Of a stretch of 64,000 nt of DNA, positions 8,462 to 16,738 are shown piece after piece (position 1 is the stretch's first letter; every line of letters begins with the position of its first letter). Below the pieces are notes generated by a model that searched no databases, was not told where the DNA came from, and worked only from the letters and a program-made list of their open reading frames with translations. The DNA comes from DASWYT01 sp965246875 (lineage in GTDB: Bacteria; Pseudomonadota; Alphaproteobacteria; Micavibrionales; SZUA-601): contig CBDFFU010000003.1 in NCBI GenBank assembly GCA_965246875.1, positions 310,001-374,000 on the forward strand, in the 5' to 3' direction. Made by a program: the position numbers and the translations under genes.

Positions 8462-8818
8462 ATGACAGACGGTGCCAAACAAAAATTCACCGCCATTTTA
8501 GGGTTTAGCACTTTTATCTGTGCAAGCTTGCCAGTTCATATGCTGACGTATTCGCTCTTGCTCAAAAGTGATTTTGACCGGTTCGATATCGCCATGAATT
8601 TAAAAAATTATTCAAAAACAGAACCGACACAAAGACAAGTTAATCACACTAAAGATTTTCAAAATAATGCTTTTGGTTTAATGGCTGGCCTAATGAGCGG
8701 ATTGGGCGCATTTGCCACTATTGCTATATCAAAAAAAATAAGCCGTTACTTTGATAATGCAGTATCATATTTAGCGACTACGTTTGGCTCACCTGATTCA
8801 AACAGCCCCGAGATTTAG
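8462..8818 (+). CDS. Two-helix membrane protein (copy B2), 118 aa
   Basis: Function unknown. ATG 8462 was chosen over ATG 8441 because GGAGGAAC sits 5 bases before it. Hydrophobic segments lie at about 12-32 and 67-88, followed by 'ISRYFDNAVSYL', which matches 'VGRYLDNTADFL' in the gene at 6418. The loop between the helices is polar and asparagine/lysine-rich. It is divergent from DUF3140 with 117 bases between the starts, so the two may share a control region. Confidence 0.6.
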   Translation: MTDGAKQKFTAILGFSTFICASLPVHMLTYSLLLKSDFDRFDIAMNLKNYSKTEPTQRQVNHTKDFQNNAFGLMAGLMSGLGAFATIAISKKISRYFDNAVSYLATTFGSPDSNSPEI

Positions 8819-8871
8819 AAAACTTGTTATTCAATATCGTTCAGGTGTAATATTATCGCTGTTTTATATTT

Positions 8872-9003
8872 TTACATTCCAAAGCGAAATTTATCCGTTG
8901 CAACTATATCGGAATTGCGAATAGGTTTCAGCGCGGCGGCATAGGCGTACAGAACAGGCAGCGTGTAAGCGATACGGGTACGCAAAGCTTTATCGTGGTC
9001 GGA
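8872..9003 (-). pseudogene. Possible gene remnant
   Basis: Between two stops a 43-residue protein-like stretch can be read leftward: 'ALRTRIAYTLPVLYAYAAALKP' followed by a polar tail and TAA. It has no start codon. Its composition looks like coding sequence, but I cannot name a family. It lies in a 446-base region with no intact gene. Confidence 0.25.
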
Positions 9004-9092
9004 TTATTCGCTCTCCGGCTTATCCAACAGCATGTCATTACATTGCGCACGATCAGATGATCAGGCATGTAATAAATTTCGTGTTTTTATAG

Positions 9093-9272
9093 GACGAGCT
9101 GCGCAGTTCGGCTACCGAATACACGCTGTTGATGCCGGACGACACGCCGACTACCAGGCCTCGCTTGTCGAATTTGCGCCGCGATTACGCTGCTACCCGC
9201 GCCAATTGGCTGTTGGTGCGATGGGAGCCGGAAATGATGGAGATGTGCATGAAGACTCTCTTTATTAATTGA
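9093..9272 (+). pseudogene. Possible gene remnant
   Basis: A start-less frame bounded by stops encodes about 59 residues including 'LRRDYAATRANWLLVRWEPEM', which is protein-like. A different frame over the same bases is also open (9032-9268) but has the uneven composition of a shadow frame. No family was recognised. Probably a decayed fragment. Confidence 0.25.
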
Positions 9273-9768
9273 TTTTTTCTAACTTAATAAATATACCATA
9301 GTTTTTCGTTAGTTCTCCATAAACGTATTCACCAGGTGAAAGTGTTTCAAGTGTGGCTGTAGCCAATTTTGCTTTTTCTACCGCAGACCGATATCCACAC
9401 ACCCAATCTTCGTCACCGGTTTTAAATATCCAATCACCATCGCTGCCTTCAAATCCTAACAATTCTCCCTCAAAGACGACTTTTTCCTTTATGGTTCGTA
9501 TAGTGTATGCCTCTTTTAAATTGTTGATGGTTTGCACCAAGAACATCAAATCAATTGCAATTAAAAAACCAACGCTATATAGAAAAATTTTGTAACTCAA
9601 GATATCAAAGACATTGAAGCGGGCAAGTAGAATAAAACCTGAGACAATAAAACTTGCAAACAAAGAAAGGTAGATAGCCCATCTTTTATGGTCGCTCACA
9701 CCTAGTTTTGAAAATTGAAGTAGCAGATCTTTATCTTCCTCAGTAACAGATTCATATTTTTTATACAT
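9265..9768 (-). CDS. Two-helix membrane protein, 167 aa
   Basis: Not recognised. The ATG at 9768 has GAGGA about 8 bases upstream. Two hydrophobic segments lie at about 31-50 and 58-80; the N-terminus is acidic and cytoplasmic by the positive-inside rule. The C-terminal half is soluble, with 'GDWIFKTGDEDWVCGYRSAVEKA' and strand-rich pattern. Base use is more AT-rich than the neighbouring core genes, which hints at acquisition. The gene stands alone between dnaK and the duplicated interval. Confidence 0.6.
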   Translation of the reverse strand: MYKKYESVTEEDKDLLLQFSKLGVSDHKRWAIYLSLFASFIVSGFILLARFNVFDILSYKIFLYSVGFLIAIDLMFLVQTINNLKEAYTIRTIKEKVVFEGELLGFEGSDGDWIFKTGDEDWVCGYRSAVEKAKLATATLETLSPGEYVYGELTKNYGIFIKLEKIN

Positions 9769-9776
9769 TCATTTGT

Positions 9777-9817
9777 TCCTCAAAACAAACCCCGCCATAG
9801 TCTAGCACTGGGCGGGG
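9777..9817 (-). terminator. Rho-independent terminator of the 86-aa gene
   Basis: Stem CCCCGCC (9790-9796) with GGCGGGG (9811-9817); read leftward the stem is followed by a T-rich run (complement of 9777-9789). It ends the gene at 9839-10099. Its right flank is a near copy of the dnaK terminator flank. Confidence 0.75.
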
Positions 9818-9838
9818 TTTTCTTTAAATCAATTTTAC

Positions 9839-10099
9839 TTAAACTCCATCTGCGTATTTCGCAGCGGCCTTATGTCTTACAACGCTGGCATACGAAAAAC
9901 CTAAACCCTCTGTCGAGTGGTTATTTTTAATGAATGCTTGCAGACGTTCCAATATACCCGCCGCGGCTTGTGCTGTTTCTTCCAAACTGTGATTTCCATC
10001 GAGAGCCAGCGAAAATTTAATATTGTTTGGACGCATGGTGTTTGTCAGTGCATCAAGACGGTTTTGGGTTGCTTCTGACATAGTTTTTTGTGCGCTCAT
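9839..10099 (-). CDS. Hypothetical protein, 86 aa
   Basis: Not recognised. ATG 10099 has AAGGAA 8 bases upstream. The product is soluble and mostly helical with no membrane segment, cysteine or obvious motif. It lies just downstream of the dnaK terminator and ends in a terminator of similar sequence. Transcription is probably independent of dnaK. Confidence 0.6.
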   Translation of the reverse strand: MSAQKTMSEATQNRLDALTNTMRPNNIKFSLALDGNHSLEETAQAAAGILERLQAFIKNNHSTEGLGFSYASVVRHKAAAKYADGV

Positions 10100-10231
10100 G
10101 AAAAATTCCTTTTACGTGATGTGTTAGTAGGCATACCGCATAACAGTCACTGCACCCCATTGAGGTTTCAAGCGTATCGCAATTGCTTATCTCTGACAAC
10201 GAATAATTGACAACTGCTTCTTTGTCCAATT

Positions 10232-10258
10232 AAAAACCCCGGCTCACACCGGGGTTTT
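10232..10258 (-). terminator. Rho-independent terminator of dnaK
   Basis: Read leftward, CCCCGG / CCGGGG (10237-10242 with 10249-10254) forms a 6-bp GC stem with a 6-base loop, followed by five T residues. It lies 18 bases beyond the dnaK stop. Confidence 0.8.
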
Positions 10259-10275
10259 CTTTAAATCAATGTCGC

Positions 10276-12258
10276 TTAACCATTCGCGCGTTTGGTGTCG
10301 TCCACTTCTTCAAACGTCGCGTCCATAACCTCGCCATCGGCACCGCCGGCTTGTTTTGCGCCTGAGCCGGCCGCATTGAGGCCCGGTTCAAAGCCATCGT
10401 CGGTGGCGGCTTGAGCAGATGCCTGCGCATCTGCATCCTGCATCTGACGATAGACATGCTCGCCGATTTTCATGGCGGCGTTTTGCAGCGCGTCGGATTT
10501 TTCCTTGATCAGGTCACCGTCTTCGCTGTCCAGCACGGCTTTCAATTCCGCGATCGCCGTTTCGGCAGCGGCCTTGTCGGCCTCCGGCGCTTTATCGCCT
10601 AAATCGATAATCGATTTCTCCGTCGAATGGATCAGGCTTTCGGCCTGGTTTTTCGCTTCAACCGCGCCGCGGCGTTTCTGGTCGCCTTCACGGTTCGCTT
10701 CGGCGTCTTTGACCATTTGCTCGATATCGGCATCCGACAAACCGCCCGACGCTTGAATGCGGATTTGCTGTTCCTTATTCGTCGCCTTGTCTTTGGCGGT
10801 CACCTGCACGATACCGTTGGCATCGATGTCGAACGCCACTTCGATTTGCGGCATGCCTCTCGGTGCCGACGGAATACCCACCAGATCAAATTGACCCAGC
10901 ATTTTATTGTTCACGGCCATTTCACGTTCACCCTGGAACACACGAATGGTCACCGCTGTCTGATTATCATCAGCCGTCGAGAACACTTGCGCTTTTTTCG
11001 TCGGGATCGTCGTGTTGCGTTCGATCAGCCTTGTGAACACGCCACCCAGTGTTTCAATCCCCAATGACAGTGGTGTCACATCCAGCAACAGCACGTCTTT
11101 GACATCGCCCTTGAGCACGCCACCCTGAATTGCGGCACCAGCGGCCACCACTTCATCCGGGTTCACGCCTTTATGCGGTTCCTTGCCAAAGAAGTTGCGC
11201 ACGGTCTCAATGATTTTCGGCATACGGGTCATACCGCCGACCAAAACGACTTCGTCGATCTGGTTCGCCTGCAAACCAGCGTCTTTCAACGCGGCTTTGC
11301 ATGGGTCAACGGTACGGGCCACCAGATCTTCAACCAGTGATTCCAGTTTGGCGCGCGTCAGTTTGACGTTCAAATGCTTCGGACCCGACGCATCGGCCGT
11401 AATGAACGGCAAGTTGACTTCGGTTTGTGTGGTTGACGACAATTCGATCTTGGCTTTTTCAGCGGCTTCTTTCAGACGCTGCAACGCCAGTTTATCCTGA
11501 CGCAGATCGAGGCCTTGCTCACGTTTGAACTCGTCAGCCAGAAAATCGATGATGCGCTCATCAAAATCTTCGCCGCCCAGGAACGTATCACCGTTCGTCG
11601 ATTTGACTTCAAACACGCCATCGCCGATTTCAAGGATCGACACGTCAAATGTCCCGCCACCCAAATCATACACCGCGATCGTGCCGGTCGCTTTTTTGTC
11701 GAGGCCATAGGCCAAAGCGGCTGCGGTTGGTTCGTTGATAATACGCAGCACATCAAGACCGGCGATCTTGCCCGCGTCTTTCGTCGCCTGACGCTGGGAG
11801 TCGTTAAAGTACGCCGGTACGGTAATAACCGCTTCGGTGACTTTTTCGCCCAGATAATTTTCAGCGGTTTCTTTCAGTTTCGCCAGCACATAGGAACTGA
11901 TCTGGCTTGGCGAATATTTTTTGCCGTCAATCTCGACCCAGGCATCGCCATTATCGCCTTTGACGATTTTGAATGGCGAATTTTTCATCGCCTTTTGCAC
12001 TTGTGCATCGTCGAAACGACGACCGATCAGACGCTTGATCGCATACAATGTGCGTTCCGGGTTGGTGACCGCCTGGCGCTTGGCGGGCTGGCCCACCAGA
12101 ATTTCGACCGCGCCCGCGTTCGGGGTGTCGGTGAGGGCCACGATCGACGGAGTCGTGCGGGCACCTTCTGCGTTTTCAATGATCTTGTAGGATCCACCAT
12201 CCATAATCGCCATACACGAATTGGTGGTGCCTAAATCGATGCCTAATACTTTGGCCAT
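10276..12258 (-). CDS. dnaK: Chaperone DnaK (Hsp70)
   Basis: ATP-driven chaperone of 660 residues. The N-terminal ATPase begins 'MAKVLGIDLGTTNS' and contains 'DLGGGTFDVS' and 'VLVGGMTRMP'. The substrate domain follows, with a lid and a C-terminal tail ending 'ATFEEVDDTKRANG', close to the usual DnaK tail. ATG 12258 was chosen because AAGGAG lies 10 bases upstream; 53 more in-frame codons run back through the leader. A terminator follows directly, so dnaJ is not co-transcribed. Confidence 0.98.
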   Translation of the reverse strand: MAKVLGIDLGTTNSCMAIMDGGSYKIIENAEGARTTPSIVALTDTPNAGAVEILVGQPAKRQAVTNPERTLYAIKRLIGRRFDDAQVQKAMKNSPFKIVKGDNGDAWVEIDGKKYSPSQISSYVLAKLKETAENYLGEKVTEAVITVPAYFNDSQRQATKDAGKIAGLDVLRIINEPTAAALAYGLDKKATGTIAVYDLGGGTFDVSILEIGDGVFEVKSTNGDTFLGGEDFDERIIDFLADEFKREQGLDLRQDKLALQRLKEAAEKAKIELSSTTQTEVNLPFITADASGPKHLNVKLTRAKLESLVEDLVARTVDPCKAALKDAGLQANQIDEVVLVGGMTRMPKIIETVRNFFGKEPHKGVNPDEVVAAGAAIQGGVLKGDVKDVLLLDVTPLSLGIETLGGVFTRLIERNTTIPTKKAQVFSTADDNQTAVTIRVFQGEREMAVNNKMLGQFDLVGIPSAPRGMPQIEVAFDIDANGIVQVTAKDKATNKEQQIRIQASGGLSDADIEQMVKDAEANREGDQKRRGAVEAKNQAESLIHSTEKSIIDLGDKAPEADKAAAETAIAELKAVLDSEDGDLIKEKSDALQNAAMKIGEHVYRQMQDADAQASAQAATDDGFEPGLNAAGSGAKQAGGADGEVMDATFEEVDDTKRANG

Positions 12259-12416
12259 GTGTGTTGCTCCTTGGTAGGCAAATATCGTCAGCCCGGTCTG
12301 CCCGGCGCCGTTGATTTTCCGTTGAAAGTTGAACTGCAAATGTAGATTTTTGCCGTTCCCGTGGCAAGAGGCTATGTTCCCTCTGTTGAGGCGAACACCA
12401 ATCGCTTGCTGTGGCA

Positions 12417-12445
12417 ATTATATCACGACTTATCGGGTTGGGCAA
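12417..12445 (-). promoter_or_regulatory. dnaK promoter
   Basis: On the minus strand TTGCCC (complement of 12440-12445), a 17-bp spacer and a perfect TATAAT (complement of 12417-12422) lie about 160 bases before dnaK. This leaves a long leader. A second CTTG-containing block nearer the gene (about 12340-12370) could be an RpoH promoter but fits poorly. The 305-base region between dnaK and the DsbA-like gene holds nothing else I can identify. Confidence 0.6.
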
Positions 12446-12563
12446 TAAGATTTACGCTAGGCAAATTTAAAAAGCTCTTGTTTCTGTAGCCCTTTCACGC
12501 CATCTTAAGAGACAGACATTAACTGTCGTCACATCGTTCCATTTCTAAGCCAAGGTTGATTGA

Positions 12564-13550
12564 ATGACCCCGGATGATTCCAACACTAACATGCGTTCGC
12601 CCCTTCTTTTTGTCGCGGGCATCGTTATTGCTGCCGCTGTCACGGGTGGCATTGTCTGGTCGGTGACCAAACAACCTGCCGCATCTGTTGCAACCACTGA
12701 AACACCTGCTGCTGCCGTTCCGGCAGTCGCCACCGCACCCGTCAATCCTGCCGTTGCGCCAGCACCAGCTGCTCCTGCGGGCACATTTAACGACACACAG
12801 AAAACCGAGCTGCAAGCGATGTTCAAGGATTACATCCTGAAAAATCCGGATGTGCTGGTGCAAAGCCTGCAAGTCGCCTCGGCTGACGCGCAAAAAACAC
12901 AGAATGGCCGTTTGGAGAAGGTTCCAGCCGGTTTATACGATTCCGCAATGACGCCGTTTATCGGCCCGAAAGACGCGAAAGTCACCGTCGTCGAATTTTT
13001 TGATTACAATTGCGGCTTCTGTAAGCGTGTTGTGCCGGATTTGATGAAAATCGTCGGTGAAACTCCGGACGTTAAATTCATTTTCAAGGAATTGCCGATC
13101 TTGTCCGCTGAGTCCGAAGTCGCGGCCCGTTATGCCTTGGCTGCCAACAAACAAGGCAAATACATGGAATTTCATGCAGCAGTCATGGAACATCAAGGTG
13201 CCATTACACCGGAGTTCCTGGATGAAAAAGCCAAGGAAGTCGGCCTGGATGTGGCTAAACTCAAAGCCGACAGCAATGGCGCCGACGTCAAAGCCGCCTT
13301 GCAGAAAAACATTGACCTGGCCCGTGATCTGGGCGTCCAGGGGACACCGTTTTTTGTCATCGGCAAGGAACGTGTCCCGGGTGCGATCGGCTACACGCGT
13401 TTGAAAGATCTGATCGATCAGGAACGCGCCGCTCTTGATCCAAAGGCCGCTAACGATACCGCAGCTGGCACAAGTGATACAGCGAATACAACCGACACCG
13501 AAGCCGCGACACCGACCGACGCGCAGATCGACCAGTCGATTACGCAGTAA
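12564..13550 (+). CDS. Membrane-anchored DsbA-family thiol oxidoreductase
   Basis: Periplasmic disulfide exchange protein. Residues about 12-32 form a signal anchor, 35-75 are an Ala/Pro/Thr-rich linker, and 125-290 form a DsbA-type thioredoxin fold with active site C150-G-F-C153 and the cis-proline loop 'GTPFFVIG'. A Thr/Asp-rich tail follows. The layout (helical segment at 76-115 before the fold) matches the Com1/DsbA-like outer-envelope group. AAGG lies 9 bases before ATG 12564, and a clear terminator follows. Confidence 0.9.
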   Translation: MTPDDSNTNMRSPLLFVAGIVIAAAVTGGIVWSVTKQPAASVATTETPAAAVPAVATAPVNPAVAPAPAAPAGTFNDTQKTELQAMFKDYILKNPDVLVQSLQVASADAQKTQNGRLEKVPAGLYDSAMTPFIGPKDAKVTVVEFFDYNCGFCKRVVPDLMKIVGETPDVKFIFKELPILSAESEVAARYALAANKQGKYMEFHAAVMEHQGAITPEFLDEKAKEVGLDVAKLKADSNGADVKAALQKNIDLARDLGVQGTPFFVIGKERVPGAIGYTRLKDLIDQERAALDPKAANDTAAGTSDTANTTDTEAATPTDAQIDQSITQ

Positions 13551-13565
13551 TCATTTGCTTTTTAA

Positions 13566-13606
13566 AACACCCCGCCTCATGATTGTGAGTGCGGGGTGTT
13601 TTATTT
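13566..13606 (+). terminator. Rho-independent terminator
   Basis: AACACCCCGC (13566-13575) pairs with GCGGGGTGTT (13591-13600), followed by TTTATTT. It ends the DsbA-like gene. Confidence 0.85.
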
Positions 13607-13629
13607 CTGCCACTTTACGGGATAACATC

Positions 13630-13908
13630 ATGTCTTATGTTTCCAGAACACTGTTCTGTTTGTTATGCGCTGTCGGCTTATCTGTCTTGTTTGCAGCACC
13701 CGGACAAGCCCAGCAACAAATGACGAATATTTCCGGCGATGCGCCTGTTGCACCGCGCGGTCCATTTGCGATTGCCGCCGATCAGAATTTGGCGTGGCGC
13801 ATTGATCATAATACAGGTGCTGTGTCCTATTGTGTCCGCGATACAAATTCCAACGACCCAACATTGATTGCACAACGTCCGCCGATCTGTTCGGCGTGGG
13901 GGAAATAA
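13630..13908 (+). CDS. Small exported protein, 92 aa
   Basis: ATG 13630 starts a typical Sec signal peptide ending 'APGQAQQ' (cleavage near residue 28). The mature part of about 64 residues contains 'LAWRIDHNTGAVSYCVRD' and two cysteines that could form a disulfide. The family was not recognised; the 'W-x-I-D-x-x-T-G-x-V-x-x-C' pattern recalls short periplasmic proteins that bind nothing known. The DsbA-like enzyme just upstream could act on it, which is inference. Confidence 0.7.
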   Translation: MSYVSRTLFCLLCAVGLSVLFAAPGQAQQQMTNISGDAPVAPRGPFAIAADQNLAWRIDHNTGAVSYCVRDTNSNDPTLIAQRPPICSAWGK

Positions 13909-13935
13909 TTTTTATTTAATTAGGAAGAGAATTTT

Positions 13936-14145
13936 ATGACCCAAAATCCTATACCGGCACTTGCAACAGACGCGGTGCGTGAAGCCTTTCAAAGAGGTTT
14001 AAATAATGGACATGAAATGACTGTGGCATGAGGTGACAAGCTTGTCGCGGTTCATCTCGACGCAAGCGGAAATCAAGTTGAACATTTTATCAAAGACCTG
14101 CTGCCGCTGGTAAAACCATCACGAAAAACATTTATTATAAAGTAG
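13936..14145 (+). pseudogene. Small gene with in-frame TGA, 69 codons
   Basis: ATG 13936 has a strong ribosome site (AGGAAGAG). The frame reads 31 codons to TGA at 14029-14031, then continues in the same frame for 37 codons of protein-like sequence ('GDKLVAVHLDASGN') to TAG 14143-14145. A tryptophan at the TGA would give 'TVAWGDKLV', so a TGG-to-TGA mutation is the simplest reading. TGA is used as a normal stop elsewhere in the window, so reassignment is unlikely. Confidence 0.5.
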
Positions 14146-14185
14146 TATCGAACACGTCTATCTAAGTGCTTTTTACGGGTAGTCT

Positions 14186-14671
14186 TTACATTGCTAATGA
14201 CGGGAAAATTTCTTTCGGTCCCACAAGCATGTCGCCTTGGTTGAAACTGTGAATATTATCTAGAAAATTACTGGCACGGTATAATGTATGCTGTGTAATC
14301 TGTTCATCGGCCTGGCGTAGACACCTGATAACTCTCCGACGATAAAGCTCATCCCCCAAAAGGTCTTCATTAAAACCTAGAGTAAAACTGACCCGCGCCT
14401 GTTTGCTTCGGTTCGCATAATCGGTGATGCGGAACTCCCCTAATGTGGCCGCGAATTCCTGGATTTTTCCGCTATCCGATAGGATCGGCACGACGTATGC
14501 GTAAGGCTGCAAAACAATTGTTGTAGTGCGACTCAACACACCCTTTTCCACGGTCTCTGCAACGTCAATGGATGTTTTGCGCCGCATTCCTTCAAGATCG
14601 GCTTGCAGCCGCTTAACGCGATCTGGTGGACCCGCATAATCAAGCGTAATCTGTGGAACCGTTTTTTTCAT
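14186..14671 (-). CDS. Hypothetical protein, 161 aa
   Basis: Not recognised. The ATG at 14671 was taken ('MKKTVPQITLDY'); the longer frame starts at TTG. The protein is soluble with no signal or membrane segment. It has an arginine/lysine-rich N-terminal third, then strand-rich sequence and a helical 'RRRVIRCLRQADEQI' stretch. It lies alone between a broken small gene and rph. Confidence 0.6.
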   Translation of the reverse strand: MKKTVPQITLDYAGPPDRVKRLQADLEGMRRKTSIDVAETVEKGVLSRTTTIVLQPYAYVVPILSDSGKIQEFAATLGEFRITDYANRSKQARVSFTLGFNEDLLGDELYRRRVIRCLRQADEQITQHTLYRASNFLDNIHSFNQGDMLVGPKEIFPSLAM

Positions 14672-14792
14672 GCGCAGATATTCCCATAACAATTAAGGGT
14701 TTGCAAGTCTATCTTAGCGAATTTATTGTTATTTGACAGGATAATAGCTATTGCGGCGTCCGTATTAAACAATACCCTCAGATAATCTTGCC

Positions 14793-15536
14793 TTAAATAC
14801 CAAGCGCTGTCTTTTGTGCTACCACCAGTTCGGCCACACCTTTCTGCGCCAGCACCATCAAGTCATTGAATTGCGCCGCCGTGAAGGGTTCCTGCTCGGC
14901 GGTGGCCTGAATTTCCACCAGCCCCTGGCTGGCTGTCATCACAAAATTGCTGTCGGCCTCCGCCGTGCTGTCCTCGTTATAATCCAGATCCAGCAAGGCC
15001 GTCATGGTACCATCACGGCTTTTGACCAGCCCGCACGACACGGCGGCCACCGGTTCACGCAACGGCATCGTCGTCAACATGCCGATTTTCATCAAGTGAT
15101 TGCAGGCCAGATGCAAGGCAACATACGCCCCCGTGATCGAGGCCGTCCGGGTGCCGCCATCGGCCTGTATGACATCACAATCCAGCCGGATCTGAATTTC
15201 GCCCAACCCTTTGAGGTCAACCACGGCGCGCAACGCCCGGCCGATCAAACGCTGAATTTCCTGCGTCCGGCCGGATGGATGACCTTTATTCACCTCACGC
15301 TCGGTACGCTGGTGGGTCGCTCTTGGCAACATCGCATACTCCGCCGTCACCCACCCCTTGCCTTTGCCCTTCAACCAGGGCGGCGTTTTATCTTCAACCG
15401 ACGCCGTACACAAGACATGCGTATCGCCGTATTTAATCAAACACGACCCCTCAGCATATTTCGCTACACCGGTGTCGATGGAAATAAGGCGCAAGCTGTC
15501 AGGCGCGCGGCCGGCGAAACGGGTCAAGGATGACAT
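14793..15536 (-). CDS. rph: Ribonuclease PH
   Basis: Phosphorolytic 3'-5' exoribonuclease that trims tRNA 3' ends. The 247-residue protein has the PH-domain signatures 'RFAGRAPDSLR', 'YAMLPRATHQRTERE', 'GRTQEIQRLIGRALRA' and 'DCDVIQADGGTRTASITGA'. The ATG at 15536 was chosen over one five codons upstream by comparison with the family. It is divergent from hrcA (97 bases between starts), an arrangement common in alphaproteobacteria. Confidence 0.96.
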   Translation of the reverse strand: MSSLTRFAGRAPDSLRLISIDTGVAKYAEGSCLIKYGDTHVLCTASVEDKTPPWLKGKGKGWVTAEYAMLPRATHQRTEREVNKGHPSGRTQEIQRLIGRALRAVVDLKGLGEIQIRLDCDVIQADGGTRTASITGAYVALHLACNHLMKIGMLTTMPLREPVAAVSCGLVKSRDGTMTALLDLDYNEDSTAEADSNFVMTASQGLVEIQATAEQEPFTAAQFNDLMVLAQKGVAELVVAQKTALGI

Positions 15537-15632
15537 GAGAATTTCTTTCAACTGTGTTTATAAAAACGATGAGGCCACTATACGATAAACCTTTGTCATG
15601 ACAATTCCCGCAAAACTCGATAAAGTCACATC

Positions 15633-16733
15633 ATGCTGCTCACTGACCTCAACGAACGTTCTCAGACGATATTCAAACTGGCCGTCGATGCGTATCTGGC
15701 ATCGGGTGAACCGGTGGGGTCACGCAGCCTGTCAAAATTATTGAATGGGGCCGGTACCGATTTATCACCGGCCACTATCCGCAACGCGATGGCGGATCTA
15801 GAAGAGGCCGGCCTGCTGTTTGCTCCACACACCTCGGCCGGTCGGTTACCCACGAATGCTGGCGTTCGCCTGTTTGTCGACGGGCTGCTGGAGGTTGGAC
15901 AACTCAAGCCGGCCGAGCAACGCGAGATCGAACAGCAACTGACCAGTCAGGGCATTGAACACGGCCATGACAATGTGCAACACACCTTGGAACGCGTGAG
16001 TACGCTGATCTCCGGCCTGTCGCAATGTGCGGGGCTGGTGGCAGCCCCGACGCGTAACAGCGGCTTGCAGCAGATCGAATTTGTGACTTTGGGTGGCGGC
16101 GGTTCCGGCCCACAGAAAATTCTGACCGTCCTGGTGAAACAGGATGGCGCGATTGAAAACCGCTTGATCGAGATGCCTATGCCGTTGCCGGCCAGCATTT
16201 TGCAACGCGCCAGCAACTACCTCAACGCCCGCCTGCAGGGTCAGCCGATCACCCAGGCCGTCGCCACCATCCGCCAGGAGATTACCGCTCGGCAAAGCGA
16301 CATCGACCAGCTCACGGCGCAACTGATTGAAGCGGGCCTGGGTGTTATGAAGACTGACGGTCTGGATGCCTTGCACAGCCCGGCCAACGGCACGGTCATC
16401 ATTCGCGGCACCGCGCATTTATTCAACGATGTCAAACAATTGGATGAGCTGGAACGGTTGCAGCGGTTGCTCGATACGCTGGAAGAGCGGCAGACCTTGC
16501 TCAATCTGGTGGAGCAAACCCAAACCGCCGACGGCGTGCAGATTTTCATCGGCGCGGAAAATGTCTGGTTCGACCAGGCGGGTTGCAGTTTGATCGTGGC
16601 GCCCTATAAAAATAAGCAGCAACAGGTGGTCGGCGCACTGGGCATTATCGGCCCGACGCGCATGGCCTATGGCCGCATCATTCCGATGGTGGATTTCACC
16701 GCCCGTCTGCTGACGCGCATGTTGCAGGGATAA
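15633..16733 (+). CDS. hrcA: Heat-inducible transcription repressor HrcA
   Basis: Repressor that binds CIRCE elements ahead of groESL-type operons. The 366-residue protein begins with a winged helix ('AYLASGEPVGSRSLSKLL', 'LSPATIRNAMADLEEAGLL', about 20-75), followed by a GAF-like domain and a C-terminal dimer helix 'IGPTRMAYGRIIPMV'. grpE follows after 5 bases. No CIRCE copy is visible in this window, so its target is elsewhere, probably groESL. Confidence 0.96.
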   Translation: MLLTDLNERSQTIFKLAVDAYLASGEPVGSRSLSKLLNGAGTDLSPATIRNAMADLEEAGLLFAPHTSAGRLPTNAGVRLFVDGLLEVGQLKPAEQREIEQQLTSQGIEHGHDNVQHTLERVSTLISGLSQCAGLVAAPTRNSGLQQIEFVTLGGGGSGPQKILTVLVKQDGAIENRLIEMPMPLPASILQRASNYLNARLQGQPITQAVATIRQEITARQSDIDQLTAQLIEAGLGVMKTDGLDALHSPANGTVIIRGTAHLFNDVKQLDELERLQRLLDTLEERQTLLNLVEQTQTADGVQIFIGAENVWFDQAGCSLIVAPYKNKQQQVVGALGIIGPTRMAYGRIIPMVDFTARLLTRMLQG

Positions 16734-16738
16734 CCGCG

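Noticed and set aside
9032..9268. 78-aa ORF
   Set aside because: No ribosome site and composition like a shadow frame; a different frame over the same bases looks more protein-like.
14029..14031. Selenocysteine codon
   Set aside because: No hairpin resembling SECIS was seen directly after the TGA, no selenium genes are near and the protein is not of a known selenoprotein family.
15537..15632. CIRCE element near hrcA, dnaK or dnaJ
   Set aside because: TTAGCACTC-N9-GAGTGCTAA is not found in these intergenic regions.
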